Of a stretch of DNA of 59,500 nt, positions 1 to 12,119 are shown in pieces (the first letter of the stretch is position 1; each line of letters starts with the position of its first letter). The DNA comes from Glandiceps talaboti (Eukaryota; Hemichordata; Enteropneusta; Spengelidae). The notes beneath the pieces were generated by a model. That model was not told the DNA's origin and searched no databases. It saw nothing but the letters and a program-made list of their open reading frames with translations. The position numbers and the translations under genes are program-made. Location of the stretch: positions 15,380,806 through 15,440,305 of the forward strand of contig NC_135567.1 in assembly GCF_964340395.1 (NCBI RefSeq). Reading direction: 5' to 3'.

Positions 1-527
1 TGTACTACAGCATACAATATTTTATTTTACTGAGTGTAAATAAATATAGTAAAACTTCATATCAAATGTAAGTTGAACCTACCGTAACCCTTTACAGATT
101 TGGTTTCTGTAACTCTATGTTACAGTGCATACTAAATATATAGGATGTCAGGTTTTAAGTGTAACTACACAAATATATTCTGTGTTGTTCATACCTTGCT
201 TAAAGTGAGCCCTGATCCAAAAGGGATGTGAATAAATATTATCTGTGCTGCTCCCACCTAGTCTCGTTGCCAGACCATATCGTCCCTAATCTTTTTATGT
301 ATGCCGAGTGGCATAGCCGCGAGAAGAGAGGGACTTGTCCCTACCATGCTTAAAGTGAATCCTGATCCAAAAGGGATGTAATTTATACATGAATGAATAT
401 CAAATTTCCAACAACAGCCTTATGTGTTATATGAAATAAATAAATAGAAAACCATTGTTTTATATCACACATGTATAACCACAATAGACAATAAATTAGA
501 GGTTGGGGATTATTACATACATACCAA
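1..527. other. Non-coding, no gene seen
   Basis: No exon with convincing splice sites is visible. A segment of about 40 bp that includes CTGATCCAAAAGGGATGT occurs twice in direct orientation, at 192-232 and 342-381. The short open frames here have no sign of coding. Confidence 0.5.
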
Positions 528-917
528 AGAATACTTGCACCGGTGTGTGTACATACTAGTGGTATTTGCACTATAGCGCACTATACTGAAAAACATTATT
601 GCATACCTGCATGCAAATGATATGCAAATGAGGATGCAATCATTTGTTGTACACAAAAATATGTGATCGCACAGTATCACTTTTAATTTTATGCAATGTT
701 GTTGTTTCGGATAAATATATAATAACAGAACTCAATCCATGCCTCGCGAGTTCCAGTGTGGGTACTCGGGGTATTTGCACTCGTGTTTTCGGCTGCAGTT
801 TTACTCGCTACGCTAAGTGAAAGTATTGCTGCAGAGAACACTGCAAGCACTAGTGTAAATACCCCGAGTACACCACACTTGCACTTAGTGACTTACACAT
901 CATGGGGGTTCTGTCAT
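528..917. mobile_element. Interspersed element, family A, copy 1
   Basis: This segment of about 390 bp recurs at 3022-3402 and 35881-36262, and in part at 39141-39262. All copies share ATTGCATACCTGCATGCAAA near the left end and an internal hairpin in the right half, where GGGTATTTGCACT pairs with a later GTGTAAATACCC. It has no coding capacity, so it is probably a non-autonomous DNA element. The family is not one I can name. Confidence 0.75.
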
Positions 918-2289
918 AATATTGCTATAAATTCAATTACACAAAGTCTACATGTATGTGACAGGGCATACATATATACTACATTCCTATCCTGCCCAGT
1001 ACAAATTAAACTACTGGGATTGGTATATCATACTACAAACATACCACTGTGTGTGCCACACTCCACGCTTCTCAATTTCACTTTAAATAGGTTGATAGTG
1101 TATTTTATCAAATTATATTCACACTGTACAAGGTTTACAGCAATGTAATTAAATACTTTAATTTATTATCGGTGTCTAGCTCACAAACCCAAGATAATTA
1201 ATGGATGAAAACAAGGTCACCATTTCCATACATTTTAGGGCTAAATGCCCTGGTAAAAAAGGAGAAAATTTGGTAAAATTGCACAGATATTACCTTACAA
1301 GTATTGTAATGTCATATTTTTTTTAAAACATTGATGGCCAGGATTTTTCCTCCAGAACAAAAATACCGCTATAGTATTAGATTTGCAAGTTGAAATGCCA
1401 TCTGATCAACCACTTGTCCTCTGTATATGCTACATCTCAAAGCCCTATTCAAGCATCTAAATAATTAATAGCACCCATCCACCACCTTCCACCCCCACCC
1501 CCACCCCATTGTTCAATATGGCACAGATAACACATCAATGTGATGTACATGTAAAAGAACAATTATAAAAGAATTAATGGAAATGTGGTAAACTATTTAA
1601 AAAGAAATTTTTAGAAAACTGCTATTACCTTGGTTATAAGTGGTATGATAATTTTAGTAGGGAAACCTTCATAAATATTATATATAATCAGTTTTATTTA
1701 CCCCAAATAAATATAACAGTGAGTAAATGGGGAGTCTGGAACTAGCTTACACTGAGCTAGTCTGGGTCTGTCCTCTCACATATTTCGTCACATAAGTGCA
1801 GTAAGGTCATATCTGCATACAATTGCATAGCTGATACGACCTTTCTGCACTGATGCGACAATTTATATACAGATATTCACAGCAATAAGACTCAAAATAT
1901 TAAGGTATTATGTACACATGATTAAAATTGCAAACATACATTTGATAAGACAAGGGGTATTACCCTGTCTTTCACAAAACATTGTTTGAAGTCCAACTAT
2001 AGCATTAGCCTAGAGTAATTCTACTGGGCATGACATTATAACTGTCGCTCACTAATGCATAGATAATGACAGCAATCAGAATCAGACTGGTTTATTTACA
2101 GTCATTTCACATACACGTAACTAGAACCATTTATGAAACAGTTTTAACACTAAGTACAAAAACATGCAGGACAATTGAAGAACAGATTTGAAATAACATA
2201 GAACAACAAATTGTTAAGATTGTTGCTAAGGTTTTTAGAGCCTTGGTAACAGAAAGGAAGCTTGGTTTAAGATTAAGTGACCTTTTTAC
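918..2289. other. Non-coding, no gene seen
   Basis: AT-rich unique-looking sequence with a short C-rich stretch near 1490-1508. No exon, RNA gene or long repeat is evident. Confidence 0.5.
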
Positions 2290-3021
2290 CTTTCAAGTAT
2301 TTGCTTTCAAAACATTGACACTCCACATATTGTGAAAGGCAAATGTATGAATACGTCAACACTTAACTGGTCAAAAGATCTCACGCAATGTTATTAGTAT
2401 CAACAGAGATGACAGCTACTAAGTGAGTATTGAATTCGTCTCAATAGACGTCCAATATTATTAAACATACTATTTCAATTTACAGAAAGCATTATACCAT
2501 ATGCAAATTGTTGTTTGCATATATTAAGTTTGTTCATCTAGGTTGATGGCAAATGAAGGTAAATATATATATAGTTGTAAACAGGTTTAAAATGTCGCAG
2601 TATTGACATTGTTTAGCATTAAACTATTTCAATTTACTGAAGGCATTTATACCACACAAGCTAAATTGATGTTTGTATCTTTCAATTTCAATTTATTAAT
2701 CAAGGTTGATAGAAAATGAAAGGTAAATGTATAAAATTATAAAAAGGTTAAAAAATATCAAATTAATGCAGAACCATATTTTAATTGTTTATTCAGTCTA
2801 GTATTAAACAATTTAAATTTACCAAAGGTATTCATACCACCCCACCTAAAGTGTTTGCATTGTATAGTTCATTCTTTAAGTTTTTATAAAATATGAAAGG
2901 TAAATATTATTATATATAAAGTGTAAAATGGTTATTAACAAAAATATTAAATTAATGCCGCAGAAATATTGAAATTATTTAATACACAGCTTAACATGAC
3001 ATCATAATATCATATGTACCG

Positions 3022-3402
3022 AAGATTACTTGCATTGGTGTGTAAGTGTACCGGTGGTATTTTCACTGCCCTGCAATACCGAAAACATTATTGCATACCT
3101 GCATGCAAATGATATGCAAATAAGGGCTTGATAGATTACTACACATGAAATCGCGTGATTGCACTGTATGGTTTTTTAATTTTTATTGAAATTTGCCGTT
3201 TCAGTAATAAAAACAGAACCCCGTGCCACGTGAGTTCCAGTGTGGGTACTCAGGGGGATTTGCACTCATGCTTGCAGTGTTTTCTGCTGCACTTTCACTC
3301 ACTAAATGCTCATGAAAGTACATGTGCAGAAAACATTATAAGCACTCATGCAAATACCCCGAGTATGCCACACTTGCCCTCACGTGTGATGGGGTTCTGT
3401 CA
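3022..3402. mobile_element. Interspersed element, family A, copy 2
   Basis: It matches copy 1 along its length, including the CCTGCATGCAAATGATATGC segment and the right-hand hairpin. It sits inside the diverged 150-bp array, so insertion came after the array formed. Confidence 0.75.
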
Positions 3403-4095
3403 TATTATTAAACCATGTCAATTTACCAAATGTATTCATAGTTACAGTGTTTGCACCTTATAATTCTTTCATCAAGGTTAAATGCATGATGTAAAAAGGT
3501 TGTACAAAGCAAACCAATTAATACAGGAGCAATATCACTATACAGTATACACTGTTTAAATAACAAAATACAATTTCAATTTACTTCTAAATGTAGTAAT
3601 ACCACGTCAGCTAAATTCACTTTGTTTATTCCATTCAGTCCATTTCATTGAAATTTGACAAAAGGCAAAAGGTAAATTGTGAAAAGGTTTTGAATATATC
3701 AAATCATTGTTGCAGTACTTAGCGATATCACTTACTGTATATTATCAAATTCAATTTGATTTGCATTTATAGCATCCAGCTAAATTTACTATGTTTACAC
3801 CATTCAGTTCATTCAATTCAACTTAATAACATGAAAGGTAAATATAATAAGGGTGAGAAGATGTTTTGAATATGTCAAAGCAATGTAGACATATTTCTAG
3901 GAGTGGTAGTTACTGCAGTAGTTAAAACCAATCGTTTCAAATCTTCCTTTGTTCCATTATGAATTAGTCTATCTCTGTTCTTAAAAGCATTTGCACCACA
4001 GTCATTCTTTATAGTATCTTGGTGTGGACATAGGGGAGAGATCAATAGTTCAATGTACAACAAAAACCTAAATTCTTTTAGCTAGGCTTTAGAAT

Positions 4096-4112
4096 CCCCC
4101 CCCCCCCCCCCC
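4096..4112. repeat. Poly-C tract
   Basis: Run of 17 C. Its length is probably variable and assembly-sensitive. Confidence 0.9.
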
Positions 4113-5039
4113 AACTAAAATGGCAAAAAATTGAAAATGTTTTAGACAGCACAATCAAGACAGGTATAGTAGTAGTATGTAGTGCTATGAATATAAAGCC
4201 AGTATGTAGCAATTAAAAAATAGTTCTTTTGTTGACACTTTACTTATTTTAGCGCAATCCATTATTTACAATTTAGCAAAAATTATATTTCTCAATTTGA
4301 GGACATTTCTTTTTGTATTTAGGGGTGCAAATAGAATAAGACCTATATGTTTTTGTACAATATGGATGAGAATTAAAATGGCTCAACCCCTGAACCCCAA
4401 ACAACCCCCATAAAAGAATGTAGTTTTTTATCCTACATTGAACTATTGATCTTGCCCCTTAAGCTTGCCATTGTACTTACAGAGTACTATTCTGGGAAAT
4501 TCTGTTCTATGTTTTAGCTGTGTGAACTGTTATTTTAATTTCTCCTAGTTGGATGAATATTTAGTAATTCTGATTCTAATTCTGATGCAGTTCTCAGCGA
4601 TATCATTATGAACATTTTCAACTTATTTGATTTATACCATCCCACGATAAAATTTACCATGTTAGCACCACTCAGTTCATTTCATTGTAACTTGAATGGT
4701 GTATGAATAAACAATGTTAGAAGGTTATAAACACACACTGATGTGTGAAACTAGTCACAGATTTGAGCTGTTATTGTACTTGTATTTTAACATACACTCA
4801 TATTTTAACATGACCTTTTTAGTAATTGATTTTTAGCGTTTTTAAATTTTACTGTTCGTTTTTTCTCCCTCACGTTTTTGTTGTTGTTGTTAGTCCACAG
4901 TTGAAAAATGTCTGTCTTTGTGTCAAAACATAATGTCCCATGAATGAAACACCAAGTCAACATTATTTTATGCGTTCCATGAACTCTGACACCATTTCAT
5001 GAGTTTATGTGGAAGCTGAATCATGTGTTTTCTTTCTAT

Positions 5040-5545
5040 TTTAAATAATCCCAGTGTTCTCCCCGGGGACTTTAATTTAAAGGCATGATGGGTATTTTGC
5101 ATGTATATTGAATGTTTTGTTATGCAAATGAGCATCCATCATGAATTGTCTCAGTGTTCTCCCCAGGACGTTATCAAAGCATGATGGGTAATTTGCTATA
5201 CATTGAATGATTTGTTATGCAAATAAACTTCCATCTTGAACAATTTCAGCATTCTCCACAGTACTTTACCAAAGGAAGGTGCATAATTAGCACATGTGTT
5301 GAATGCTTTGTTATGCAAATGAGATTCCTTCAATTTTGAACAACTTAACTTTAGCATTCTCCCAGGAACTTAAAGCTAGTTTGGTGATTTGCATATGAGT
5401 TCAATGTTTTGTTATGCAAATGAGTTTCCATCCTGTGAAGATCACTGAATTTACTTTTATGTAGTGTGATAAACTAATAACAAGTAATGATGTTTTCTTT
5501 CTATTTTGAATAATCTGCAGTGTTCTCCCTGGGGCTTAAGTAATA
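5040..5545. repeat. Tandem repeat of about 120 bp, 5 copies
   Basis: Each unit carries 'gtgttctcccc', 'atgatgggt..tttgc' and 'tttgttatgcaaatgag'. Copies are diverged. Confidence 0.75.
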
Positions 5546-5581
5546 AGCTTATTTCATACTAATTATTGTTTTAGAACAATA

Positions 5582-5599
5582 CCCCCCCCCCCCCCCCCC
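5582..5599. repeat. Poly-C tract
   Basis: Run of 18 C, similar to the tract near 4100. Confidence 0.9.
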
Positions 5600-5994
5600 A
5601 ATGTCGATGAAGGACCTAACTCAGTAACTGATTCCGCACACAATACAATACTTAAATTTACATAAACTAATTTAATAAATGTGACCATTCCAAAAGGCTT
5701 AATATTAATGTCGCAACCTCAGAGACCTGAATATTACTCCTAGCCTGTCACTAGAGGGCACTGTTTATTTGAAAGGTATATAGCAGGAATACAGTGTAGT
5801 GTAAAGACTGATATGCAGCAGCTGTGGATATGAATGTCACCGTGACTGCAGTTCAAGTCTATTTATCACAGTATGACATATCACCTTACATTTGAAGGGT
5901 CACTTGAAGTTGACCTTACATTCTTAAACATGTCAGTATATATTTATGTACAGTTTATAAATACATATTGGTGTATAGGAATTTGAGTTATTCT

Positions 5995-6310
5995 TTTCTG
6001 TTGGTAACCTGGATGGGTTAATGCCTGTACCAGTCATGTTATTGTGTTAACATCAGGCTAGCTATAGTGGTAACACTAGGCTGGCACTAACACCTCACCA
6101 GTATATGTTAGCAACTGGAAGGGTTAATACCTTTACCAGACTTATGTTAACACCAGACTAGCTGCAGTGCTAATACTAGGCTGGTACTAACACCTCACCA
6201 GTATGTGTTAGCAACTGGAAGGGTTAATACCTTTACCAGTCCTATGTTAACACCAGACTATCTCAGAGCTAACACTAGGCTGGTACTAACACCTCACCAG
6301 TACGTGTTAG
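5995..6310. repeat. Tandem repeat of about 106-110 bp, 3 copies
   Basis: Shared landmarks are 'gggttaatacctttaccag', 'gttaacaccagacta' and 'actaacacctcaccagta', starting near 6011, 6117 and 6227. Confidence 0.85.
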
Positions 6311-7764
6311 CAACTTTCTCTTGTTTAACTTTATGCACTGTACTAAGATTATTAAAAATATATCTCTGAAGTGTTTGAATAGGTTGGTGGGGGTGGGGGG
6401 GGGGGGGCTTTCTTTTGTCTAACCCTATCCTAAGCTCAAATACATTTTGTATAGTTAGGCCACTGTCCTACATTCTTTCTATATAATATTTCAAAACTTT
6501 TGTTTCAAGTAAGTGATGTGTCTTGTAAAGAAATAAACATAAAACAGTTACTATAGGGCAATAATTTATATAACCAAGACCTTTGCAACTTATACACGAG
6601 TGCAAATTTCATGACTTATTTTACAAAATCACTACACTACATTACGATTTCCGTCAATAATTAATAAATACCATAGCAACAGAATCTTGTCGTCTGCACG
6701 TTTATTAATTTATAATACCGGCGTAGTTAAGTGTCGTCAAAAATTTATACACACCAGAACAACATAACATTACGGTGTATCATTTAATATTATATTTTGC
6801 ATACAAAACCTATCATTCTATCTACTGCAATATAATCTCACCAGCATTTTTTATCACTGACAGCTGCTCATTCAAAAAATCTACGCGAATCTCAGTAGCA
6901 CAGATAGAATTTTGAAAAACAATACAAATTTTTGACATGATTTCGACCTTATGAATTCAACGGGAGTCATAAATACAAAACACATTCGGATGAATAAAAA
7001 TCATGGAGAATTCCGAAACGAAAATCTTTAGCCCTAAAACTCATAAATATGTGTGTCTTAAATCGACTGTGCATATTGCTTTTTGCGATTAAGTTATTTT
7101 ATGGGCGGTAAGCCAGAATATTACATGCATCACATTGAACGATGAAGAGACGTGTACATGCAATCAGATCATGTTTACAAATTCCTACCTTTTCACAGGT
7201 TTTCCTCTCAGCGATTTCTATCGTCGATTATTGCGAAGATTTTACAATAAACATTCCGTGTGCACCATTGGTGAATATTTACCTCCGGTGTCTAAATGCG
7301 ATCATGTGGTATCTGGGAGAATCATCACCGGGTCGCTCATCACTATCAAATTTGATATCACTTTCGCAGACGACCCTGAATAACCTCAAAAACTCGTCCT
7401 AAAGCTTTTAAAACTACATAGCAATTATCGGTTTAAATTATTTTTATATATCGTTTTCTTTGTAAATAGATGTAAATTGAATTAAATTAATGTATTTTTT
7501 GTAAAGTTAGAATATATTTATCCATAACTATGTTTTTAGAATGAAAAATAATTTGAAAGATATTAACTACTGTGGACGAGGGTAAGGGTTCAATTTCGTG
7601 ACGCATGTGTTATGACCTTTGACACATATTACCAGACGAGAAGATTTTCTGGAATCCGCGAAATTTAAATGTCTCACAAAGTTTCGCAGTTTTATCTTCG
7701 TTAATTGACTTCGGAATTTATTGCATTGACGAGTTTGTTTATTTTTAATGTGTTGGACAGAAAT
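6311..7764. other. Unique, relatively CpG-rich region; possible promoter
   Basis: This stretch lacks the repeats found everywhere else and keeps many CG dinucleotides (for example near 6690-6735, 6885 and 7190-7370). It lies just upstream of the candidate first exon at 7765. I infer a promoter or conserved regulatory block. Overlapping open frames at 7135-7402 lack splice or codon support and the longer one begins with a non-ATG codon. Confidence 0.4.
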
Positions 7765-8023
7765 ATGGCTGAAAATTGGAACATTAACAGCTCAAATGAC
7801 GCTGTTTTGCCAAGTTTGGTTAGCCGCCGCACGGTCAGCGCCAACCAATCGTCTGTTGTTAGTGTTATCAAGCAGAACTGTAGTTCCGAAATGGTCTCTC
7901 ATACACGTGGAGGGCATCGTGGACTACCTCGTGTCAAAGCTTCGTCTGGTTTTCCTGAAACACCGAGGTCCAAAGCTGGTGTGAAACAATCAAATGGTCA
8001 TTCGGTGAATATTTTTTTCTCAG
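7765..8023 (+). CDS. Candidate first coding exon, unknown protein
   Basis: This is the first ATG after the unique region, in good context (A at -3, G at +4). It opens 86 codons (MAENWNINSSN...), rich in Ser, Arg and Gly with no recognisable domain. The frame runs into a donor, CTCAG|gtaaaa, in phase 1. Two readings are possible. Joined to the acceptor at 11039, it gives a 113-residue protein ending at 11121. Alternatively, it is a distant alternative first exon of the EML-like gene, whose symmetric exons all take phase-1 input. It cannot join the 36663 exon in frame. The coding call rests on the ATG, the open frame and the donor only. Confidence 0.5.
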
Positions 8024-8699
8024 GTAAAATGTCTGCACTCCGAATTTCATTCAAACTTTTGGCGCAGACGACACCATTTGCATGACACCACCACCCACAT
8101 GTGATGTGGTCACATGAGGGTCTCGCATGTCCTTACCTAACCCTAATCCCAACCTCAATTCCCTAGCTTGAATAAGTGTTGTGACGTCAATCAACTGTCT
8201 GCTTGTATTTGTCAACAAAATTGCAAACTGCTTAGGTTGTTCATGCAAACAATAATAATGACAATATTGCTCGCTTTCATTTTTGGCAATTCCATTTTTT
8301 TTTTGCAATACATTTTAATTATTTATTTTTGTCATTTTTCATTTAAAAAATAATTTTCAGTTATGTTTTTTGTTATCACCACTTCCCATCATACCTAGAA
8401 CCTAATGATTTTGTACACATATTCAAACTTAAAATATATGTGTATGATATTGCACAATATTTTTCTTATTCTGTATATTTTCCAAGGAAAATACAAGTGT
8501 CCTAAGGGGTCTTTGTCACTAGGCGTCAATAGAGGAGTAGATTTTCACATGTACATATTTTTGTGATAACTGGCCAAAACACAAGTGTAGGTAAAAAAAA
8601 TTGAGTGTGTAGTTTATCGTTTGGCTTGGTTGTTGTACTCCTATCAAGGCAACCTCAGAAATAGTCTAGTTCCTATACAGTATCGTTGCGATTTATACC

Positions 8700-8780
8700 T
8701 TCACTCACTGTTTGCATCCAGACTACCTCATGACCCCACCCCACCCACACCCCCATCCCCACCCCACCCCCTCATAACAA
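8700..8780. repeat. C-rich CCCCACC simple repeat
   Basis: Low-complexity C/A run. Similar runs occur near 1490 and 43040. Confidence 0.7.
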
Positions 8781-8959
8781 CTTAATATCCATGGAGTTGT
8801 CAATAGTATTACTTATGTCACAAGGACCCCCTAGGCCATGTCACAAAGGTCACAAGGACCCCCTAGGCCATGTCACAATTGTAATAAATAATTCACTAAT
8901 TAATTTATTGCATTATTTCATTTTCACTAGCTTTTATTACTTTTTAATTTGTTTTACAG

Positions 8960-9060
8960 AAAATAATTGAAGGACCAACTCAATGTTTGACTAAGAACAT
9001 CAACAATGGCCTGTCACAGGAAATTAAAAAAGTGGACAGACCTGACCATTTTAATTGCAG
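8960..9060 (+). other. Possible alternative exon, weak
   Basis: A 101-bp block is bounded by a good acceptor (TTGTTTTACAG) and donor (TGCAG|gtagga), and one frame (phase 0) is open. Phase-1 entry from the 7765 exon meets TGA after three codons. It may be a 5' UTR or poison exon, or chance. Confidence 0.25.
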
Positions 9061-9094
9061 GTAGGAACCATGTCACAATTTGAGTTTGATTCTT

Positions 9095-9232
9095 CAATAT
9101 TTTTCTTCATTCAACCAGAAAATACTCGTGACCTAACAGTTGTCACTACTGTCGTCTAGCGACTCGAAGTGACAAAGGTGGCAAGGCCCCTTAGGTCACT
9201 CGTATTTTCCTTGGCTGAATGATGAAAAATAT
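9095..9232. mobile_element. Foldback element, family C
   Basis: Inverted repeat: CAATATTTTTCTTCATTCA at the left, and a complementary TTGGCTGAATGATGAAAAAT at the right. The inner part holds 'tgacctaa..gttgtcactac'. Related copies lie at 19581-19710, 27711-27812 and 43770-43900, with a partial one near 8458-8525. Non-coding MITE-like. Confidence 0.75.
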
Positions 9233-9239
9233 CACCACA

Positions 9240-9850
9240 TTACCTCTTTACAGTTGTCTTGTGTGGTGAATTTAGATAAAATTTACAGAAAAATTAAAAT
9301 GTTACAAGATTGTCATGGGAGTAATTGTATGACCTGTAGCAATTATTGATTTGTTGCAGGAAGTGAGTGAATCCTGGTAGAAATGTAAAAATTATATTTT
9401 ATAAGTCAATATCACCCATATTACCTCTTTAAGTAGCTCAGTGTGATGAATTTGGAAAGGAATATAGAAGTTAAATTTTAGTTCGAAATTGGCATGGGAG
9501 TGATTATTACTATATACCTGTAGCAGTGATTGATTTGTTGTCTTTTAACTACAGCAGGAAGTGAGTGAATCTTGGTAGAAATGTAAAAAATGGTATTTTA
9601 AAAATAAGTCAATATCGCCCGTATTACCTTTATGTAACTCAGTGTGATGAATTTGGAAAGGAATTTAAAACAAGTTAAATTTTGGTACGAAATTGGCATG
9701 GAAGTGATTATTACTATACACCTGTAGCAGTGATTGATTTGTTGTCTTTTCACCAAAAGCAGGAAGTGTGTGAATCTTGGTAGAATTGTAAAAAATGATA
9801 TTTTAAAATAAGTCAATATCACCCGTATTACCTCTTTAAGTGGCTGTCTT
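9240..9850. repeat. Tandem repeat of about 190 bp, 3-4 copies
   Basis: Units share 'attacctcttta', 'tgtgatgaatttggaaagga', 'attggcatgg' and 'gcaggaagtg.gtgaatc.tggtag'. Confidence 0.8.
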
Positions 9851-10083
9851 GTGTAATTTAAGTTCGGGATATCAAAACGATTGATTAACTGTCCAAGTGT
9901 TTGATTAGCAACTCGCTTGACATTTGTTCTGGCAGCATTGCTTTTACTCTCACTTTAAGCTGTATGGATATACCTCTTGGCTAACTTATTTACATGACAA
10001 TTGATCTGCTTAGGAGAAACCATTTCATAGAGGGGAGTAATGTTTCATGAGGGGGACAGCCACTGTGTCTGTAAATTGTAGTA

Positions 10084-10150
10084 CAGTGTGCCCTCGAAGC
10101 CCATTTGATCATTGATGTGCCAATGATACACACAATTTCTAGTGACCTAC
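10084..10150 (+). mobile_element. Truncated hAT-like MITE (5' end only)
   Basis: It begins with the terminal sequence CAGTGTGCCCTC and continues as the family does at 50248 up to 'accaaaattt.gtg', then runs directly into the 54-bp minisatellite. The right half of the element is missing. Confidence 0.65.
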
Positions 10151-10845
10151 CAAAATTTAGTGTATCTAGACTACCAAATTAGCAGTAGTCCAGGACACAT
10201 AGACTACTAAACATTGTATCTAGACTACCAGATTAGCAGTAGTCCAGGACACATAGACTACTAAACATTGTATCTAGACTACCAACTTAGCAGTAGTCCA
10301 GGACACAGACTACCAAATTAGCAGTAGTCCAGGACACATCATAGACTACTAAACATTGTATCTAGACTACCAAATTAGCAGTAGTCCAGGACACATAGAC
10401 TACTAAACATTGTATCTAGACTACCAAATTAGCAGTAGTCCAGGACACATAGACTACTAACCATTGTATCTAGACTACCAAATTAGCAGTAGTCAAGGAC
10501 ACATAGACTACTAAACATTGTATCTAGACTACCAAATTAGCAGTAGTCCAGGACACATAGACTACTAAATATGGTATCTAGACTACCAGATTAGCAGAAG
10601 TCCAGGACACATAGACTACTAAACATTGTAACTAGACTACCAAATTAGCAGTAGTCCAGGGCACAGACTACCAAATTAGCAGTAGTCCAGGACACATCAT
10701 AGACTACTAAACATTGTATCTAGACTACCAAATTAGCAGTAGTCCAGGACACATAGACTACTAAACATTGTATCTAGACTACCAAATTAGCAGTAGTCCA
10801 GGACACATAGACTACTAAACATTGTATCTGGACTACCAAATGAAG
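10151..10845. repeat. 54-bp minisatellite, about 12-13 copies
   Basis: The unit contains AGACTACTAAACATTGTATC, then 'tagactaccaaattagcagtagtccaggacacat'. Two shortened units (near 10306-10338 and 10664-10697) sit in the same context, so a higher-order period of about 357 bp is visible. Confidence 0.9.
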
Positions 10846-11038
10846 GTGGTAGTCTATTCAACGAATGGAAACCAATAGAAAATTTTAGCTGAACCAGTTC
10901 ACTTGGCTACATTGTAAATCTGACTAAGTTAAATTCGAACCCTGAATGTGTGACATGTAATGTCCCTCCAAATATGTCTCTCCCTCTCTGAAAATGGTTT
11001 AGTCACATTGACATGAGTTTTTTTTCTCCTGTCTATAG

Positions 11039-11121
11039 AGTCTAGGAGAGAGAGATACAGACTATTACATAGTTACAGAGATGAAGGAGAGATGAAGGAA
11101 CGTGTCAAGGAATTCACTTGA
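11039..11121 (+). CDS. Candidate terminal coding exon of small gene
   Basis: A strong acceptor (pyrimidine run, then CTATAG) precedes an exon that, entered in phase 1 from 8023, encodes E and then a charged stretch of 26 residues (SRRERYRLLHSYRDEGEMKE...) ending in TGA at 11119-11121. The highly charged composition is coding-like, but I recognise no family. The total protein would be 113 residues. A donor-like TTCG|gtatgt at 11267/11268 follows, so the exon could also be internal and untranslated. A polyadenylation signal lies at 11402. Confidence 0.4.
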
Positions 11122-11391
11122 AATAACTGGATTACCAGCCACAAACTGAGGAATATTGTACCAGAGACTGTCGGAATTTGTCTCAAAAGTTTGGAAAAAT
11201 CAACAGGAAGGACTCTTTCCCAAATTGCGTAGACCCATCCAGTCGTTACTACCTGTGCACTGATTCGGTATGTCATGTTTTATTGTCATTATTTTGTAAT
11301 AATTTTTTTGTCGGCGTAATTTTTTTGCTGAAAATTATACCTTGGAAAAAATTATATTTCTCTGTTTTGAACATACATGTATAATAATTTT

Positions 11392-11462
11392 AGGACAGCA
11401 CAATAAAGTCACTTTGGAAAGGTAAATTCACCTTTCCAAAGTGATTACGTTATACTGTCCTA
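11392..11462. repeat. Short palindrome
   Basis: TAGGACAG..AATAAAGTCACTTTGGAAAGG pairs with CCTTTCCAAAGTGATTACGTTATACTGTCCTA. A near-perfect hairpin of about 70 bp. Confidence 0.8.
11402..11407 (+). terminator. AATAAA polyadenylation signal candidate
   Basis: AATAAA lies 281 bp after the proposed stop at 11121, within the start of a small palindrome (11395-11462). It supports a short transcript ending here, but AATAAA is common in sequence this AT-rich. Confidence 0.3.
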
Positions 11463-11624
11463 GTGATTCTTGGAACCATGAACAATTTATTCTCCATAAA
11501 TAATTTTTAGAGGACAATTTTGTTTTTGAAAGCCAAAAACAGGATAATCGAAGACTTCCCTGATAATTTTTGTACATGTAGACTAGATTTACTTTTGTAG
11601 TACTGTTATTTCTTTTATAATTCT

Positions 11625-11958
11625 TTGAGGATTGGATATTTATTTTGGATTTTTAATTCATAAAATAAGTTTATCATGGCTTCCTACTTGAAAAATCAAT
11701 GTGAAACAAAATTGACAAAGTCTGTGTTTGTAACTCATTACATTGCAAAATGTTAAATTATTTGTAAAAATCATTGTTAGTGTACGTACAATAACAAACA
11801 TTTACTCACATTAATCTTCTGCAATTTATTGAGTTACAAACAAGGACTTGATATATGTTGGTTCACATTGATTTTCCAAGTAGGAAGCCTTGATAAAATT
11901 GTTTTATCAATTCTAAATCCAAAATAAATATACAATCCTCCTCCATATGACCACTTTT
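11625..11958. mobile_element. Foldback element, family B
   Basis: Two arms of about 140-150 bp are inverted copies of each other: 'ggatatttattttggatttttaa..' on the left, and '..aaatccaaaataaatatacaatcctc' on the right. The centre is near TAGTGTACGTACAATAACAAAC. Other copies lie at 16372-16604 (partial), 19758-19861 (partial), 49650-49998, 52970-53072 (right arm) and 58684-58986. Full copies end in the inverted repeat AAAGTGGTCATATGGATGAG. No coding capacity. Confidence 0.85.
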
Positions 11959-12119
11959 AAAAAGCATATTTCTTTACATTGAACATACAAGAAGCAGTAT
12001 TTTCACAAGTGAAGGTTTTTCTAGAAATTCCTACATTTGTAGAGTTTGAATGATAGAGTTTACAGACATTGACATGTTGATCTGCAATTCCTGTGGTATA
12101 GATTTAATATATATATCGC

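Larger units (their letters stand above)
2290..4745. repeat. Diverged tandem repeat of about 150 bp
   Basis: A loose unit containing 'ttcaatttac', 'ataccac' and 'gaaaggtaaat' returns about every 150-170 bp at 2290-3000, 3400-3880 and 4600-4740. The family A element at 3022-3402 interrupts it. The unit has drifted strongly, which suggests an old array. Confidence 0.6.

Noticed and set aside
7135-7402. Two overlapping frames of 82 and 86 codons
   Set aside because: The longer context starts from a non-ATG codon for one frame, there are no splice signals, and both overlap in the same strand; the region is better seen as regulatory.
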